Positions 10,140 through 19,914 are shown, counted from the first letter of the stretch. The stretch: DNA of 64,000 nt from Entrophospora sp. SA101 (GCA_958430865.1 CAUDNR010001669.1:32613-96612), one strand, 5' to 3'. Made by a program: numbers and translations. The notes: generated by a model from the letters alone, not told the origin.

Positions 10140-10625
10140 TCATAAGTTAACGATTTGATCTTTGGCATCTTTGTACCAGTCAAGTTTTAAAGTGATAGGA
10201 GGACAGTGCTATCAACATAGGACCAGTGTTGAAATTTCGTTGTGTAACCAGTACAAATTTAGAAACTATCTCCAAAAATTAAAAGGTTGATTGGTGTGTA
10301 ATGTTACACCCCCGCATTCCCCGCACCGAATTTTCAACACTGCATAGGACGAAGATAACATTCAGAAAGCATGTTAAAGGGTCTATATGTGGATGTTTTT
10401 CAAAAGTACTCAAGATTTCATTTTCATCAAGGGAGATAAATTTCCCATCTTGGTCTCATTAAATGAGAAGAGCATCTTATAATTATAGACTACCTTTTGA
10501 AGAAGATACCAAAGGTATATGTTTTGTTTAAAATTTAAATGAATTCTTCTTGGATAGTAAAAGTTTTTTTTTGAAACCAATAACTCTTCATTTTTTTCTG
10601 AAGGGATCATTGGCCAACCTAAACT
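10140..10625 (-). pseudogene. Unidentified degenerate gene hosting a hAT MITE (copy A)
   Basis: Minus-strand coding-like pieces: EKNEELLVSKKNFYYPRRIH (10410-10610 frame), then after a frame change DGKFISLDENEILSTFEKHP, then after the MITE a piece reading YLRPMLIALSSYHFKT. Frame changes and stops separate them. No family recognised; a high-copy fungal repeat protein is possible. In block D it lies at 41046-41531 on the plus strand; in C at 59424-59909. Confidence 0.35.
10224..10342. mobile_element. hAT-type MITE, 119 bp (copy A)
   Basis: Terminal inverted repeats CAGTGTTGAAA / TTTCAACACTG and a perfect 8-bp target-site duplication CATAGGAC at 10216-10223 and 10343-10350. TIRs beginning CAGTG with 8-bp duplications are the hAT hallmark. 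There is no coding capacity. Removing it rejoins a coding-like stretch of the host pseudogene. Confidence 0.9.
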
Positions 10626-11692
10626 AAAAAATAAGTATTTATTTGATTTGTTTATTGTTAAAGAGTCAAAAATTAGATATGCTACTTAATTTATAAAATA
10701 ACCAACAACGAAGAATGTTTATTAAAATTTGTTGTAATATCATTTCCTTTTGCAGACTTGACTAATGTATTTATGTTTTGGCCAAATTACTCCCAAAAGT
10801 TGGGAAATTAGAGCTTTCTGAAAGCATTCGCAAGTTCTCAGTAGGCCAAGGCATGCTTCTTTAGAAAAGCTTTTAACAATATTTTCAAGAGTGAATTTAC
10901 TGTTAAAAACAACTCATCCAATTTCAATTCCATCCTTTCCTGGATGACTTACTCAACCATTGTTAGGTCAAGTGGATCCTTCCAAAGTTCTTAAAGTTAC
11001 ACCAGTATATTTCTGAACTCTTGGTACTGGCCTAGAGTCCTACTTTATTATGATCAATCAAAAATGAAATCACTATGATAGTCACATGGTGTAGGATGAT
11101 TGACCAAATATTTAGGCTGTGTGGAGTATCGTAATTAAAGGGACATTGGATGATGGAATTCTTAGAACATTTATCTTATCTATATATAATATTAGCCATA
11201 TTACCTATTTTATGATTTTGTTTATATTATCATTCAGCTGACATAAATATTTATATTTAGTATATAAAATCATGTAAAGGTCATGTTATTTGTAAAACTT
11301 CAAGAGTTATAAATAAGCTTGGAATTGTCCAGCTTAGAATAATTGTCTTAATAGTCTTAATTTTCATTAAATAAACTTTCTTTGTGAAAACCTTTTGATG
11401 AAAAAGTGCAAGTGCTTAATATTTAATTATTATTAATAATGTATCCAAGGGGATGATGCCTTTAGGACTTATGGATGTATATAAAATGTAGTGTATGGCT
11501 GGAGGATAAAACAGAGGAGACCTACCAGAATTTGTCTGCAATAATAAGGATGGTTAATGACCAACACTAATAATATAAAAGGGAAACTAGCTAGAGAAGT
11601 AAGATTTTAGGAATTGCTATTAACAAAGGTATTAGTAAAGAGGCTAGTGCCATAATAGCATTCATTGTGTCAAACTCAGACTGCACACTTGC

Positions 11693-11718
11693 AGTACCTT
11701 AAAATTTAAAAATGTCAC
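11693..11718. repeat. 26-bp inverted repeat, right arm (copy A)
   Basis: Inverse of 9372-9397. Copies: 39953-39978 in D and 60977-61002 in C. Between the arms (9398-11692) I see only the degenerate pieces listed; 10640-11690 has nothing I can assign. Confidence 0.6.
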
Positions 11719-12130
11719 CACCCCCTTATATTCACATTAATAAGGAAGAAGGAAAGGTGACTGTGACACTATGGTGCAAAGCATCTGTAATCATTAATTG
11801 TGGTAGGAAAATTAATTAAATCAGATACCATAATCAATATTATCAGATTTATTCATGATTTTAAGGAATTATACAATTGGGGAAGGGAAAAATTTTTTTT
11901 TTGTTCATTCCCAACAGCACTAGTCAAACCTGCTCCAAAGGGGTAGAATTATTATTTTGCAAACCCCAGAAACCCAGAAATCAATTTTAAAAATTTTGTT
12001 TGTTGTCCAAACACATTTTTTACTAAATAAACATGGAACCAAAAGCTTTTATCAAACCATAATGATTGCAAAGTACAGTACAAATCTGGCATAATTGTAT
12101 AATGGTAGTTTCTTCTCCCAGTTGCATTTA

Positions 12131-12489
12131 CTTCATTGAAAATTATTTCGTTGACAATCATTTGTCAACACCCATTTCATCAAAAGTTTGTCTCATTGAA
12201 TGTTCATTTTGTTGAATGTTCATTTCATCAAAAATTATTTCATCCTTGAGCCAGAGACTGAATGAGTTAGATGCAAGTAGTGTGGGAATTTAGTTAAGAA
12301 GTTAGGTGAGGAAAGCAGAGTGTGTGGGAAGTATGAGGAGAAATTTGTTTAATGAAGTTTTTTTTTGTGACAAAATAATTTTTGATGAAACAAATTTTTG
12401 GCAAAATGAACATTTGACAAAATGAACTTTCAACAAAACAAACTTCCAACAAAATAACTGTTGACAAAATGATTATTGACAAAATGAAT
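12131..12489. repeat. Foldback of inverted TTTTGTCAA-type arrays (copy A)
   Basis: About 120 bases at each end are built of 12-16 bp units with a TTTTGTCAA or TTTTGTTGAA core, pointing in opposite directions around a 120-bp centre. This is the architecture of transposon ends made of iterated subterminal repeats. The ORFs across it are compositional. Copies: 39182-39540 (inverted), 61838-62196, with a partial repeat at 61415-61562. Confidence 0.6.
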
Positions 12490-12600
12490 CAGATCCTAAA
12501 TTTCAATCAACATTTATAAAATAAATGATTTCAAATATTATTTATTAATTATTAAAGCCTTAATTTTTTTAATATTTTTTTTGCAAACAATAACAATTAT

Positions 12601-12723
12601 TTATTTAATTTTATTGCTAAATATTATTACAATATCATTATCAATACCATAATTTTTATAAAAATTTACTAACTTTGAATTGTTTGGCAATTCTGTTAAT
12701 ATTTTATATATTTTGTTATGATC
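12601..12723 (-). pseudogene. 3' remnant of F-box/LRR-like gene (copy A)
   Basis: Minus-strand open frame reading DHNKIYKILTELPNNSKLVN and ending FSNKIK-stop. In block D the same remnant (38948-39070) follows the LRR pseudogene across a MITE, which shows its origin. Here the rest of that gene is absent beyond the MITE. Confidence 0.45.
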
Positions 12724-12725
12724 TA

Positions 12726-12923
12726 CAGTGAACCCTCCCTAAGTGCATCCTCCCTAAATGCACGCACTATGTATACCCTCCATAAATGCACAGCCCATCT
12801 CATCCCCAAGCTTATAGAGAGCTTATAAAATCACCCTCCATAAATGCACACCCTCCATAAATGCACGCTCACAAGAAATAGCACTATGTTCCTGAGGGGG
12901 GTGCACTTATAGAGGGTTCACTG
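12726..12923. mobile_element. pogo-like MITE, 198 bp (copy A)
   Basis: Starts CAGTGAACCCTCCCTAAGTG and ends with its inverse; flanked by TA at 12724-12725 and 12924-12925. A CAGTGAACC start with TA duplication points to the Tc1/mariner-pogo group. Inside are iterated ACCCTCCATAAATGCAC units. Its outer (right) edge is the end of homology with blocks C and D. Confidence 0.85.
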
Positions 12924-12925
12924 TA

Positions 12926-13660
12926 GTTTTACTAACAAGTTTTACATCTCCACTCCTTACGAAATTATAATAAATTTCACGATCTTTTTTATTTTTATTT
13001 TTTGAAGACAGATCATCCTGAGAAAGTAATTAAAACAAAAATAACAATATTATTACATAAGGTAATGGTGCCAGATGAATTTAAGGCAACATTACAACAC
13101 TAATCAATAAATTTAACTATGGCTTTTTTTTTTTTTTTTTTGTATATAAATAAAAAATACCTTACCTTTCTAGTGACATCAAATTCCAACTTATAAACAT
13201 TCCAAATATCTTGGCTTGATAATCCATTAACTTTATTAAAATACGTATGAACTAAGGTTTTGAGATCAACATCAATATCATATTTATTATTCAGGACACA
13301 CCATGCAAAAAACTCAATGGCATAAACCTTTCGTGGATCAAATGTATTAAAAAAAATTCATAATCTTTTGCATTTGGTAAGCTTGTATTATCAATGAGAG
13401 AGTTACTATAATAAATAAAAATATTTTTGTTAAATTCGGTTAATTTATAAGACCACACATTAATATTTTCGATTCATGTATATAGTGCAAGTCACTTAGT
13501 CGCTGAACTTTTTGTGCCATGATGTCAATTTTTCAAAAAAACTAGAGTGAAGAGTGGTGGCAATAACCGCCACCGCCATTCTTACAATAAACAACACTTA
13601 CCGAGTAATTCTTTCTCTTGGATTTTCCTGATTTCTTTTATTAATTGTGAAAGACATCAT
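12926..13660 (-). pseudogene. Unknown gene truncated at the MITE
   Basis: Start ATG at 13658-13660 or 13655-13657. Exon 1 13602-13660 (SFTINKRNQENPRERITR), exon 2 13166-13405 (FDPRKVYAIEFFAWCVLNNK ... GLSSQDIWNVYKLEF), exon 3 from 13017 down (DDLSSKNKNKKDREIYYNF). Donors GTAAGT and GTAAGG and acceptors TATAG and CTCAG are good. Exon 2 has a frameshift in a run of eight T (nine would restore phase), possibly a sequencing error. Exon 3 runs into the MITE, where a stop follows within a few codons, so the C-terminus is lost. Composition is clearly coding but I do not recognise the family. Confidence 0.5.
13483..13514. repeat. Solo terminus of TAGTGCAAGTC TIR element
   Basis: TAGTGCAAGTCACTTAGTCG and on through GAACTTTTTGTGCC match the termini of the 814-bp element at 19101-19914. 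It is preceded by TA, and no partner end is visible. It lies in intron 1 of the unknown gene at 12926-13660. Confidence 0.6.
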
Positions 13661-14780
13661 TATTTTTTTTAAGAAAAAAAAAAGATTTATGTATGGAATC
13701 CTATTTTTTTTTATTTTTTTTTTTTTTGACGTGATTGATTTTTTTTTTTTTTTGGAAAAACAATTTATTTTTTGACAAATGACAAAAAGCGAGTGAAGTT
13801 ATTTGGCATGATTGGGCTCTAAAAAGAAACGTTAAATAACTAACCAGAGGTAACTTTTTTTTAATTTGTATTGATATGTCTTTTATTTTATTTAAATGAA
13901 TATTACCGAAATCAAACGTGGAGCAAAACTTGCTGGGTAAATATAAGATTCTCATCAAGATGTTAAACAATTGGTATTTGGCTTTTCGTAATCAACATTA
14001 TTATTAACATTAAATAATATGAAAATGTCAAGGCGATACAAGGAAGTGAAACATTTTGATAAGTGATGTTTGGTTATCGGAAATTTACAGACATTGAAGC
14101 ACGCACGCTACCTTAACACTTACAGTCATTCTCACGCGTTCCTCGTGTGCAGAAGGCCAATCTGACCAAGATTTCTCTGAGGATACAATGATGCAACTAA
14201 ACTCCAGGGAGAGGCCACATGGCCCTGGAGTTTACCGAGGCTGCATCATTGTCAATGACACTTTTCACTAATCTTTTCTCACAGCACCAGACCAGAGAAG
14301 GCTGCCATGTTAGCCGAAAAGCCTTACATTTCCTATTACAATATTACTACTAATATTTCCGATTAACCTAATGGACGATACTTTATTAACATCCACCAGT
14401 TAACCAACGTTAATCCTAACCTTTTCCTACTCACTAAAGCAAATAAAACGTGGATTTTTACCTTTTACCAAAGAACTACACTTGTTGCTCTTAATAAAAC
14501 GCTTTAAACAAAGAAATAAAAACAACATTTTTATTTTTATTATATTTTTAAAAGCTTATTTACGTTTAATAAAAATAATGATTCTATCACAGAGTTTTAT
14601 TTCAATATCTATTATTTTCCTTTGCGAGGACCAGAAGTTATGCTTTTTTAAGCGAAGACCAGAAGTTATTCTTAGTGAAATTTTTTGATCGCTGCGATAA
14701 TAGATAAAATGGTTTATTATTGCAATCATTAATATTGATGTTATAATTAATCACCACACTAAAATTAGTTAACTCTGGAA
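13661..14780. other. Non-coding region with a palindrome and short direct repeats
   Basis: Includes homopolymer-rich DNA (13670-13760), a less AT-rich stretch at 14100-14330 with a long imperfect palindrome at 14186-14251, and two direct copies of GCGAGGACCAGAAGTTAT / GCGAAGACCAGAAGTTAT at 14624-14641 and 14652-14669. No gene supported. Confidence 0.5.
14186..14251. repeat. Imperfect palindrome
   Basis: CAATGATGCA...TAAACTCCAGGG pairs with CCCTGGAGTTTA...TGCATCATTG across an 11-base loop. The stem of more than 20 pairs is far richer in GC than its surroundings. Confidence 0.7.
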
Positions 14781-14789
14781 CATAAAGTA

Positions 14790-15524
14790 CACAATTATTC
14801 GAATCTCTAATCGATGATTTTAGTGTCTGGTGCAGTAGAATTGATAGGTTGTGGTTGTCGCATGACGAAAAAGACATTCGTAAGCGAAATTGGCACAATC
14901 CCGAGTCTGATAAAGAAAACTCTACGTTATAGAGTGGTAAATCACTATTGTACCGCGTGTTAATAGTTCTGATCTATTCATTCGGAAAGTTTTTTGTGAA
15001 AATTAATGTTAAGTTATATCTTAACCTTGCTTAGTGGTGTTAAAAATAATTCATCCTCATAATATCGTTTCTGTTTTTGTTCAATTATTGGTTCTGAATT
15101 CTCAATATGCGATATATCCGTCTCACCCAGAAAATGCTGTTTAATGATTATTCTTTGTAATATGAGGTTTTAAAGAAGTCGTTATTTTTTGTTGCGTAGA
15201 AAATTAGAGTGGATCTTGAAGTTATAGCAGTGGCAGTACGGGACTAGTAGTGGATGTTGAAGTAGTAGCAGTGACAGTAGGATTAATAGTGGATGTTTTC
15301 TAGAAATATAAACGGGTCAAAATTTTACAAAGGTTATGCTCCTTATTTTTTTTTTGACTAGTGAAAAAAAATAATCTTTTCTACTTTCTATATCAGAATT
15401 GGGCACTAGCATTTCATTATCAATTTTATATATAAATTTCTCTCTTTCTGGTGATAATGATTTATTATATAAAATGTAAAACTTGATTGTTGTTTGAATG
15501 AATAAAATGGGATTGTTTGAGTAT
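14790..15524 (-). pseudogene. Unresolved coding-like segments, unknown gene
   Basis: Several minus-strand stretches look protein-coding. About 15332-15524 is open for 64 codons (YNKSLSPEREKFIYKIDNEM ... SRKDYFFSLVKKK). About 15222-15303 is Ser/Thr-rich (TSTINPTVTATTSTSTTSP), encoded by an imperfect 40-bp tandem repeat. About 15025-15136, between an acceptor (AAACAG) and a donor (GTTAAG), reads GETDISHIENSEPIIEQKQK. A further open stretch is 14820-14925. I could not join them into one phase-consistent gene; a decayed or frameshifted gene is likely. No family recognised. Confidence 0.3.
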
Positions 15525-16085
15525 AACAGTCACATTACTTCCTTTTTCACTAAATAGCACGTAACGAACAATTCTCTTGTCTGGGGGGAGGTAAATAATT
15601 ATCTATTGCTTTCATCATAGTAGCGTGCATTCTTTACACACTAATAAATCTTGAATAAAAATTTGCATTATTTAAAGAACAACTTTAGCATCAACAAAAA
15701 ATCATCATCATCAAACTTTTCATCGTGATTCAATTAGAAGTTCCCGAGGTTCCAAACTTTCAATATTGATTTACCCCAAGTAAGGTAACCAATGTATAAC
15801 TTTCGAAATCCTGACGCGTCTTAAAAAAAAAATATCTGAAATTCAAGACGTTCTTTGTAGAAGCGTAATCAATTTCTTCATCAGGAAATTAATTTAGCGT
15901 AAACTTGCATAAATCTTACGATGCCGACGTAATATTGTGTAAATCTTACAGTGCCAACGTAAGTTTTACACTTTTTTATTATTAAACTTACAATTGACAC
16001 GTGTAAAATTTTTTTATATTTTCCGGATGTTAAAAGGAAAACCAGATCTAATAAAAGAACATCAGAAATATCCATGCCACACACC

Positions 16086-16142
16086 CCGAAAGGCAGAAGC
16101 TTTATCCATTGTTATTCCATGGATAAAGGATTTGCCTTTCGG
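16086..16142. repeat. Hairpin-forming inverted repeat
   Basis: CCGAAAGGCA....CTTTATCCAT pairs with ATGGATAAAG....TGCCTTTCGG; arms of about 25 bases with a short loop. It may be a mini foldback element; no target-site duplication is evident. From 15525 to 16085 I see no supported gene. Confidence 0.65.
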
Positions 16143-16201
16143 AAAATGTCCGAATTAGGTGAATTTAAAAAATAATATATCAAAAAAATTTTACCTCATT
16201 G

Positions 16202-16784
16202 TCAAGCAATGCAAATATATTCATATATTTTGAATTTCTTTTTACAAAAAGAATCAGTAATAATAAATTCAAGTAAGGTTACATTCAACTTATGCTGTTG
16301 TGATTTTCCATGAGGTATTACTCTACTAATCATTGAACTGATTGTTGGTTGTTGTATTTTTTGTTCCTATAATATAAGTTTAATTTTAAAATTAAATATA
16401 TTACTTATGAATAATATTCTTTTATCAAAAATTATATTTACTTTTTTTTCTGTCTTCAGTTTTATTATGCATTACATTCAAATGGTATTTCATGTTTGAA
16501 GTAGAACCTGTGAATTTATAAGATGCATTGCATGGTTCTTCTTTTCCATTTTTTATTATAGGAATTATACATTGAGCTTTTTCATTCTCGATTTTTTTAA
16601 AATATTTCCATACAAAGCTTTGATTTTTTGATAATTTTGGTTTTTTGATTTGTTGACTATTAATAGGCGATTCTAAAAAAGAAATTGAAGAAGATATGAC
16701 TGATTGTGATTCAAATGAAGACTCTTCATTATCTCTAAAGTCAAAAAATCCTGAACAACCATCATTTATTTCGTTATCAGCCAT
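16202..16784 (-). pseudogene. hAT transposase N-terminal relic with BED finger
   Basis: ORF 16425-16784 (119 codons) has an acidic/Ser-rich N-terminus and then a BED zinc finger: SFVWKYFKK..., C and C in the middle (QCII, PCNASY), then STSNMKYHLNVMHN, the layout typical of hAT transposases. After an intron-like gap, 16202-16366 reads EQKIQQPTISSMI ... LNVTLLEFIITDSF, matching the LLEFIITD segment that follows the BED domain in this family. Exon phases do not join cleanly and sequence ends at a stop soon after, so the catalytic core is missing. The element's terminus lies just upstream at 16890-16963. Confidence 0.75.
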
Positions 16785-16889
16785 TCTTTATTATAAAACA
16801 AAAGAATAAAAAGAAGTATTAGTTTATTCATTCTTCCTAATACTAATTGGAAATTAAAATTAACTAATTTAAGGGTGATCTACATTTTA

Positions 16890-16963
16890 ACTGTTTCTAA
16901 CCGGTTAACGAAATACTTTAACCGGTTAATTAACCGGTTAAGGTTAACTGGTTCCAACCTCTA
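16890..16963 (-). mobile_element. hAT element 5' terminus with TTAACCGGTTAA motifs
   Basis: Read on the minus strand the end is TAGAGGTTGGAACCAGTTAA, followed by three TTAACCGGTTAA-type palindromes, an arrangement of TIR plus subterminal repeats common for hAT transposase binding. It lies about 105 bases upstream of the BED-finger ORF. No matching 3' terminus was found, so the element is truncated. Confidence 0.7.
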
Positions 16964-17037
16964 GTATGTTATTTTCTCATAATGATCCAAAATTCGAATA
17001 AACGAAATAATTTGAATAAAACCAATAAACGATTGAT

Positions 17038-17472
17038 TTGAATAAAACGAATGGTGATAATTCGATTAATATTAAAGTCCATGCATGGTATTTTTGTTCG
17101 GGTCCCGCAGATCGTGTAACAAACAATGGACCCCACCACTCTCGCAACAGTAATAACCTTTTGTTTCTTGGCGTTTTAAGACGCAAACAATTAGCAACTT
17201 CAATCTATTATTCTACTTTTACAATTTGTGTGCTATTTACTGTACATCACTATGTTTTAATAAACACAAGTTTGATGCTTTCGAGCAAGGCAATTGGATA
17301 TACGGGTCTGGGACACTTTACCGCAGGACACTTCACCGACACCCACTTCACCGACACCCACTTCACCGACAAGACACTTCGCCGACAAGACACTTTACCG
17401 ACAGGACACTTTACCGACAATCTAAGTAAAGTCGAACTTGACGTAGAAATGGTCTTGCGAGGAACACCATGA
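17038..17472 (+). CDS. Doubtful 144-codon ORF over a minisatellite
   Basis: The C-terminal half is encoded by the 15-16 bp repeat at 17310-17420 (GHFTDTHFTDTHFTD), and reading continues in another frame after its stop (EIRIQTVLNDRNIGSTIKFL). The non-repeat first half has no recognisable domain. It is probably transposon-end sequence rather than a gene. Confidence 0.15.
   Translation: MNKTNGDNSINIKVHAWYFCSGPADRVTNNGPHHSRNSNNLLFLGVLRRKQLATSIYYSTFTICVLFTVHHYVLINTSLMLSSKAIGYTGLGHFTAGHFTDTHFTDTHFTDKTLRRQDTLPTGHFTDNLSKVELDVEMVLRGTP
17310..17420. repeat. Tandem array of GGACACTTTACCGACA units
   Basis: About seven imperfect 15-16 bp units (GGACACTTTACCGACA, CCCACTTCACCGACA, GACACTTCGCCGACAA). It is locally GC-rich in an AT-rich region. 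Confidence 0.8.
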
Positions 17473-17772
17473 CTCCCACAGAAACCACAAGATCGTAATC
17501 GTGAAATACGGATTCAAACAGTATTAAATGACCGTAACATTGGATCAACTATAAAGTTTCTTCGGGGCATTGCCCATAATATTTCGTTTTAAAATTTTTT
17601 TTGTTATTTTTTTAACAATAAAAGTTTTTTGTAAATGATTGATAAATTTAATAAAAAAATGAATATGCAATTTCGTCAGACAAAAAAAATTATATTACAC
17701 ATGTATCTATATTGTATTTTTATGAACTTGTTTTTGATGCAAAGTAAGGATAATAAGTGGTGTTATTAGTTA

Positions 17773-17782
17773 NNNNNNNNNN
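17773..17782. other. Assembly gap (10 N)
   Basis: Ten N bases of unknown true length. Confidence 1.
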
Positions 17783-17821
17783 TAGTGACTCTGCAATAGA
17801 GTTGAGTTTCTATTTGTAATA

Positions 17822-18075
17822 AAAAATTTCGTTCGAATTATTCAAATCATTCGTTTTGTTTGAATTGTTATCATTCGTTTATTATTTGAATTTTATCATT
17901 CATTTATTAGACTTGTTATCATTCGTTTATTATTTGAATAGTTATCATTTGTTTATTATTTGAATAGTTATCATTTGTTTATTATTTGAATAGTTATCAT
18001 TCGTTTATTATTCGAATTGTTATCTATCATTTGTTTATTATTCAAATTGTTATTAATAATGATTAAAGTGAATAA
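17822..18075. repeat. ATTCGAAT-type satellite, left array
   Basis: About seven units of 26-27 bases, GTTATCATTCGTTTATTATT followed by TGAATA, with drift. It faces the right array at 18345-19095, which is its inverse. Isolated units of the same family occur at 16978-17060. Confidence 0.8.
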
Positions 18076-18329
18076 TTCGAATAAACCTTATTCGAATAGA
18101 AACCCTATATTAAATATATTTAGATTTATCTAAAAAAAATTAAAATTTTACCTGAACTACAACAATTCAGCATTGACACCCTAAAGTCATAAAACTGTAA
18201 TAAATATTGCAAGCATGCAATCAGAGTTATTGGAGTCACCAAATCTGGAAAACTAAATTAAAATCACTACATACAACTATACTGCTTGATTAGTATTAGA
18301 GTCTATTTGAATAAGAGTTTATTCAAATT
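18076..18329. mobile_element. Small foldback between the satellite arrays
   Basis: Arms 18076-18100 (TTCGAATAAACCTTATTCGA...) and 18302-18329 (its near inverse) enclose about 200 bases of non-repetitive DNA. The arms merge with the satellites, so the arrays may be expansions of the ends of this element. Confidence 0.45.
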
Positions 18330-18344
18330 ATTTGTTTTACTCAT

Positions 18345-19095
18345 TATGAAGTTGAGTATTTGAATTACATTTGAATAAAATGAATAATGAATAATTCGAT
18401 AATTTGATAATTCAAAAAAAGACAAATTAAACAAATATAATAATTCAAATAAAACAAATAAACAAATAAACAAATAATAATAATTCGAATAATTCAAATA
18501 AAACAAATTTCAAACGAAATGAATAAACGAATAGTTTGAATAAAATGAATAATTCGAGTAAAACAAACAATTCGAATATTTCAAACAAAACGAATAAATG
18601 AATAGTTTGAATAAAATAAATAAACAAATAGTTCGAATAAACAAATGACAACAATTCGAACAATAAAACGAATAAATGAAATAAAATGAATAATTCAAGC
18701 AAAACAAATAGTTTGAATAAACAATCAAATAATAAATAAATGAATGATGTCAATTCGAATAATAATAATAAACAAATGGTGTCAATTCGAATGATAAACA
18801 AATGATGTCAATTCGAATGATAAACGAATGATGATAACAATTCGAATAATAAACGAATGATGATAACAATTTGAATGATAGATGAATGATGTCAATTCGA
18901 ATAATAAACGAATGATGATAACAATTCAAATAATAATAATAATAATAAATGAATGATGTCAATTCGAATGATAACAATAAACGAATAGTACAATTCGAAT
19001 GATAAGGAATGATAACAATTCGAATAATAAACAAATGATAACAATTCAAATAATAAACGAATGATAGATAACAATTCGAATAATAAATGAATGAT
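18345..19095. repeat. ATTCGAAT-type satellite, right array
   Basis: Iterated units such as AATAATTCGAATAAAACAAA and ATAAACGAATGATGATAACA with AATTCG. All Phe/Leu/Ser-rich open frames here (five of 67-118 codons) are products of the repeat and are not genes. Confidence 0.85.
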
Positions 19096-19100
19096 AACTA

Positions 19101-19914
19101 TAGTGCAAGTCACTTAGTTGCTGAACTTTTTGTGCTACACCGCCATTTTTTGAGAAAAAAATTTCCAATCAAAAATGCAATAAAATTTGTATGGTCACGT
19201 GTTTTTGAAGATTGTCAAATGCAGAATTTTATCCAAATCATATAAACATGTGTATATCATTATTACATTGTAAAAATCAAATCACAAATACTTGCTCAAC
19301 CCTTGCAATTTTTTGGTCTATTTATCATTATATGTTTTTTGGCCATGAAATAGTTATTTTATTAAAAATAGCATCATTAATCATGAATGCTTTGCATCCA
19401 ATGCTAATTTTGATGCTCCAAACGAATATGTATATGACACCAAAGAATATCTATGAAAATTTAGAATGGCCCGAGAGAATGTTTCTACATTGGTATTACA
19501 AAAAAATATGGAACAATTGTCCTATTTATATGTTTCAAATAGGCTATTATCTTGACCAAAGTGATTGCGTTCTCTTTTTTCCACTCATTATTATTATCAC
19601 GTGACAAAAGATCGGCCATACAAAATTTCAAAAATTTCAATTCATCCAATTCGTTCATTTTTAATATAAAAAAATTGCGTGTAACACGCAATTTTTGGGG
19701 GTTAACATAGTAAACTCGTGAAACTTTGAGAACTTTGATGTGTCACTCCTCTATGGTAACGTGACATATCAACAAAATGAAATCATAGAATTGTAGAGAA
19801 AGGTCTTAGCTTTAATTCTATGATTTGTTTTTTGGGTCATACATTTCCATTTTTGGAGAGGATATAGGATCTACACAGCCAATAAAAAGTTCAGCGACTA
19901 AGTGACTTGCACTA
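19101..19914. mobile_element. 814-bp TIR element with TA duplication
   Basis: Both ends read TAGTGCAAGTCACTTAGT(T/C)G and on through CTGAACTTTTT inward (32-bp TIR, one mismatch), flanked by TA at 19099-19100 and 19915-19916, as in Tc1/mariner-like elements. Internal ORFs (19212-19604 plus, 130 codons; 19485-19691 minus) show no transposase motif I recognise, so it is probably non-autonomous. It is inserted at the end of the right satellite array. Confidence 0.8.

Noticed and set aside
17310..17420. CRISPR-like array
   Set aside because: Units are contiguous without unique spacers and the context is eukaryotic.
18303..19113. Several 67-118 codon Phe/Leu/Tyr-rich minus-strand ORFs resembling membrane proteins
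   Set aside because: They are translations of the ATTCGAAT satellite in different frames.
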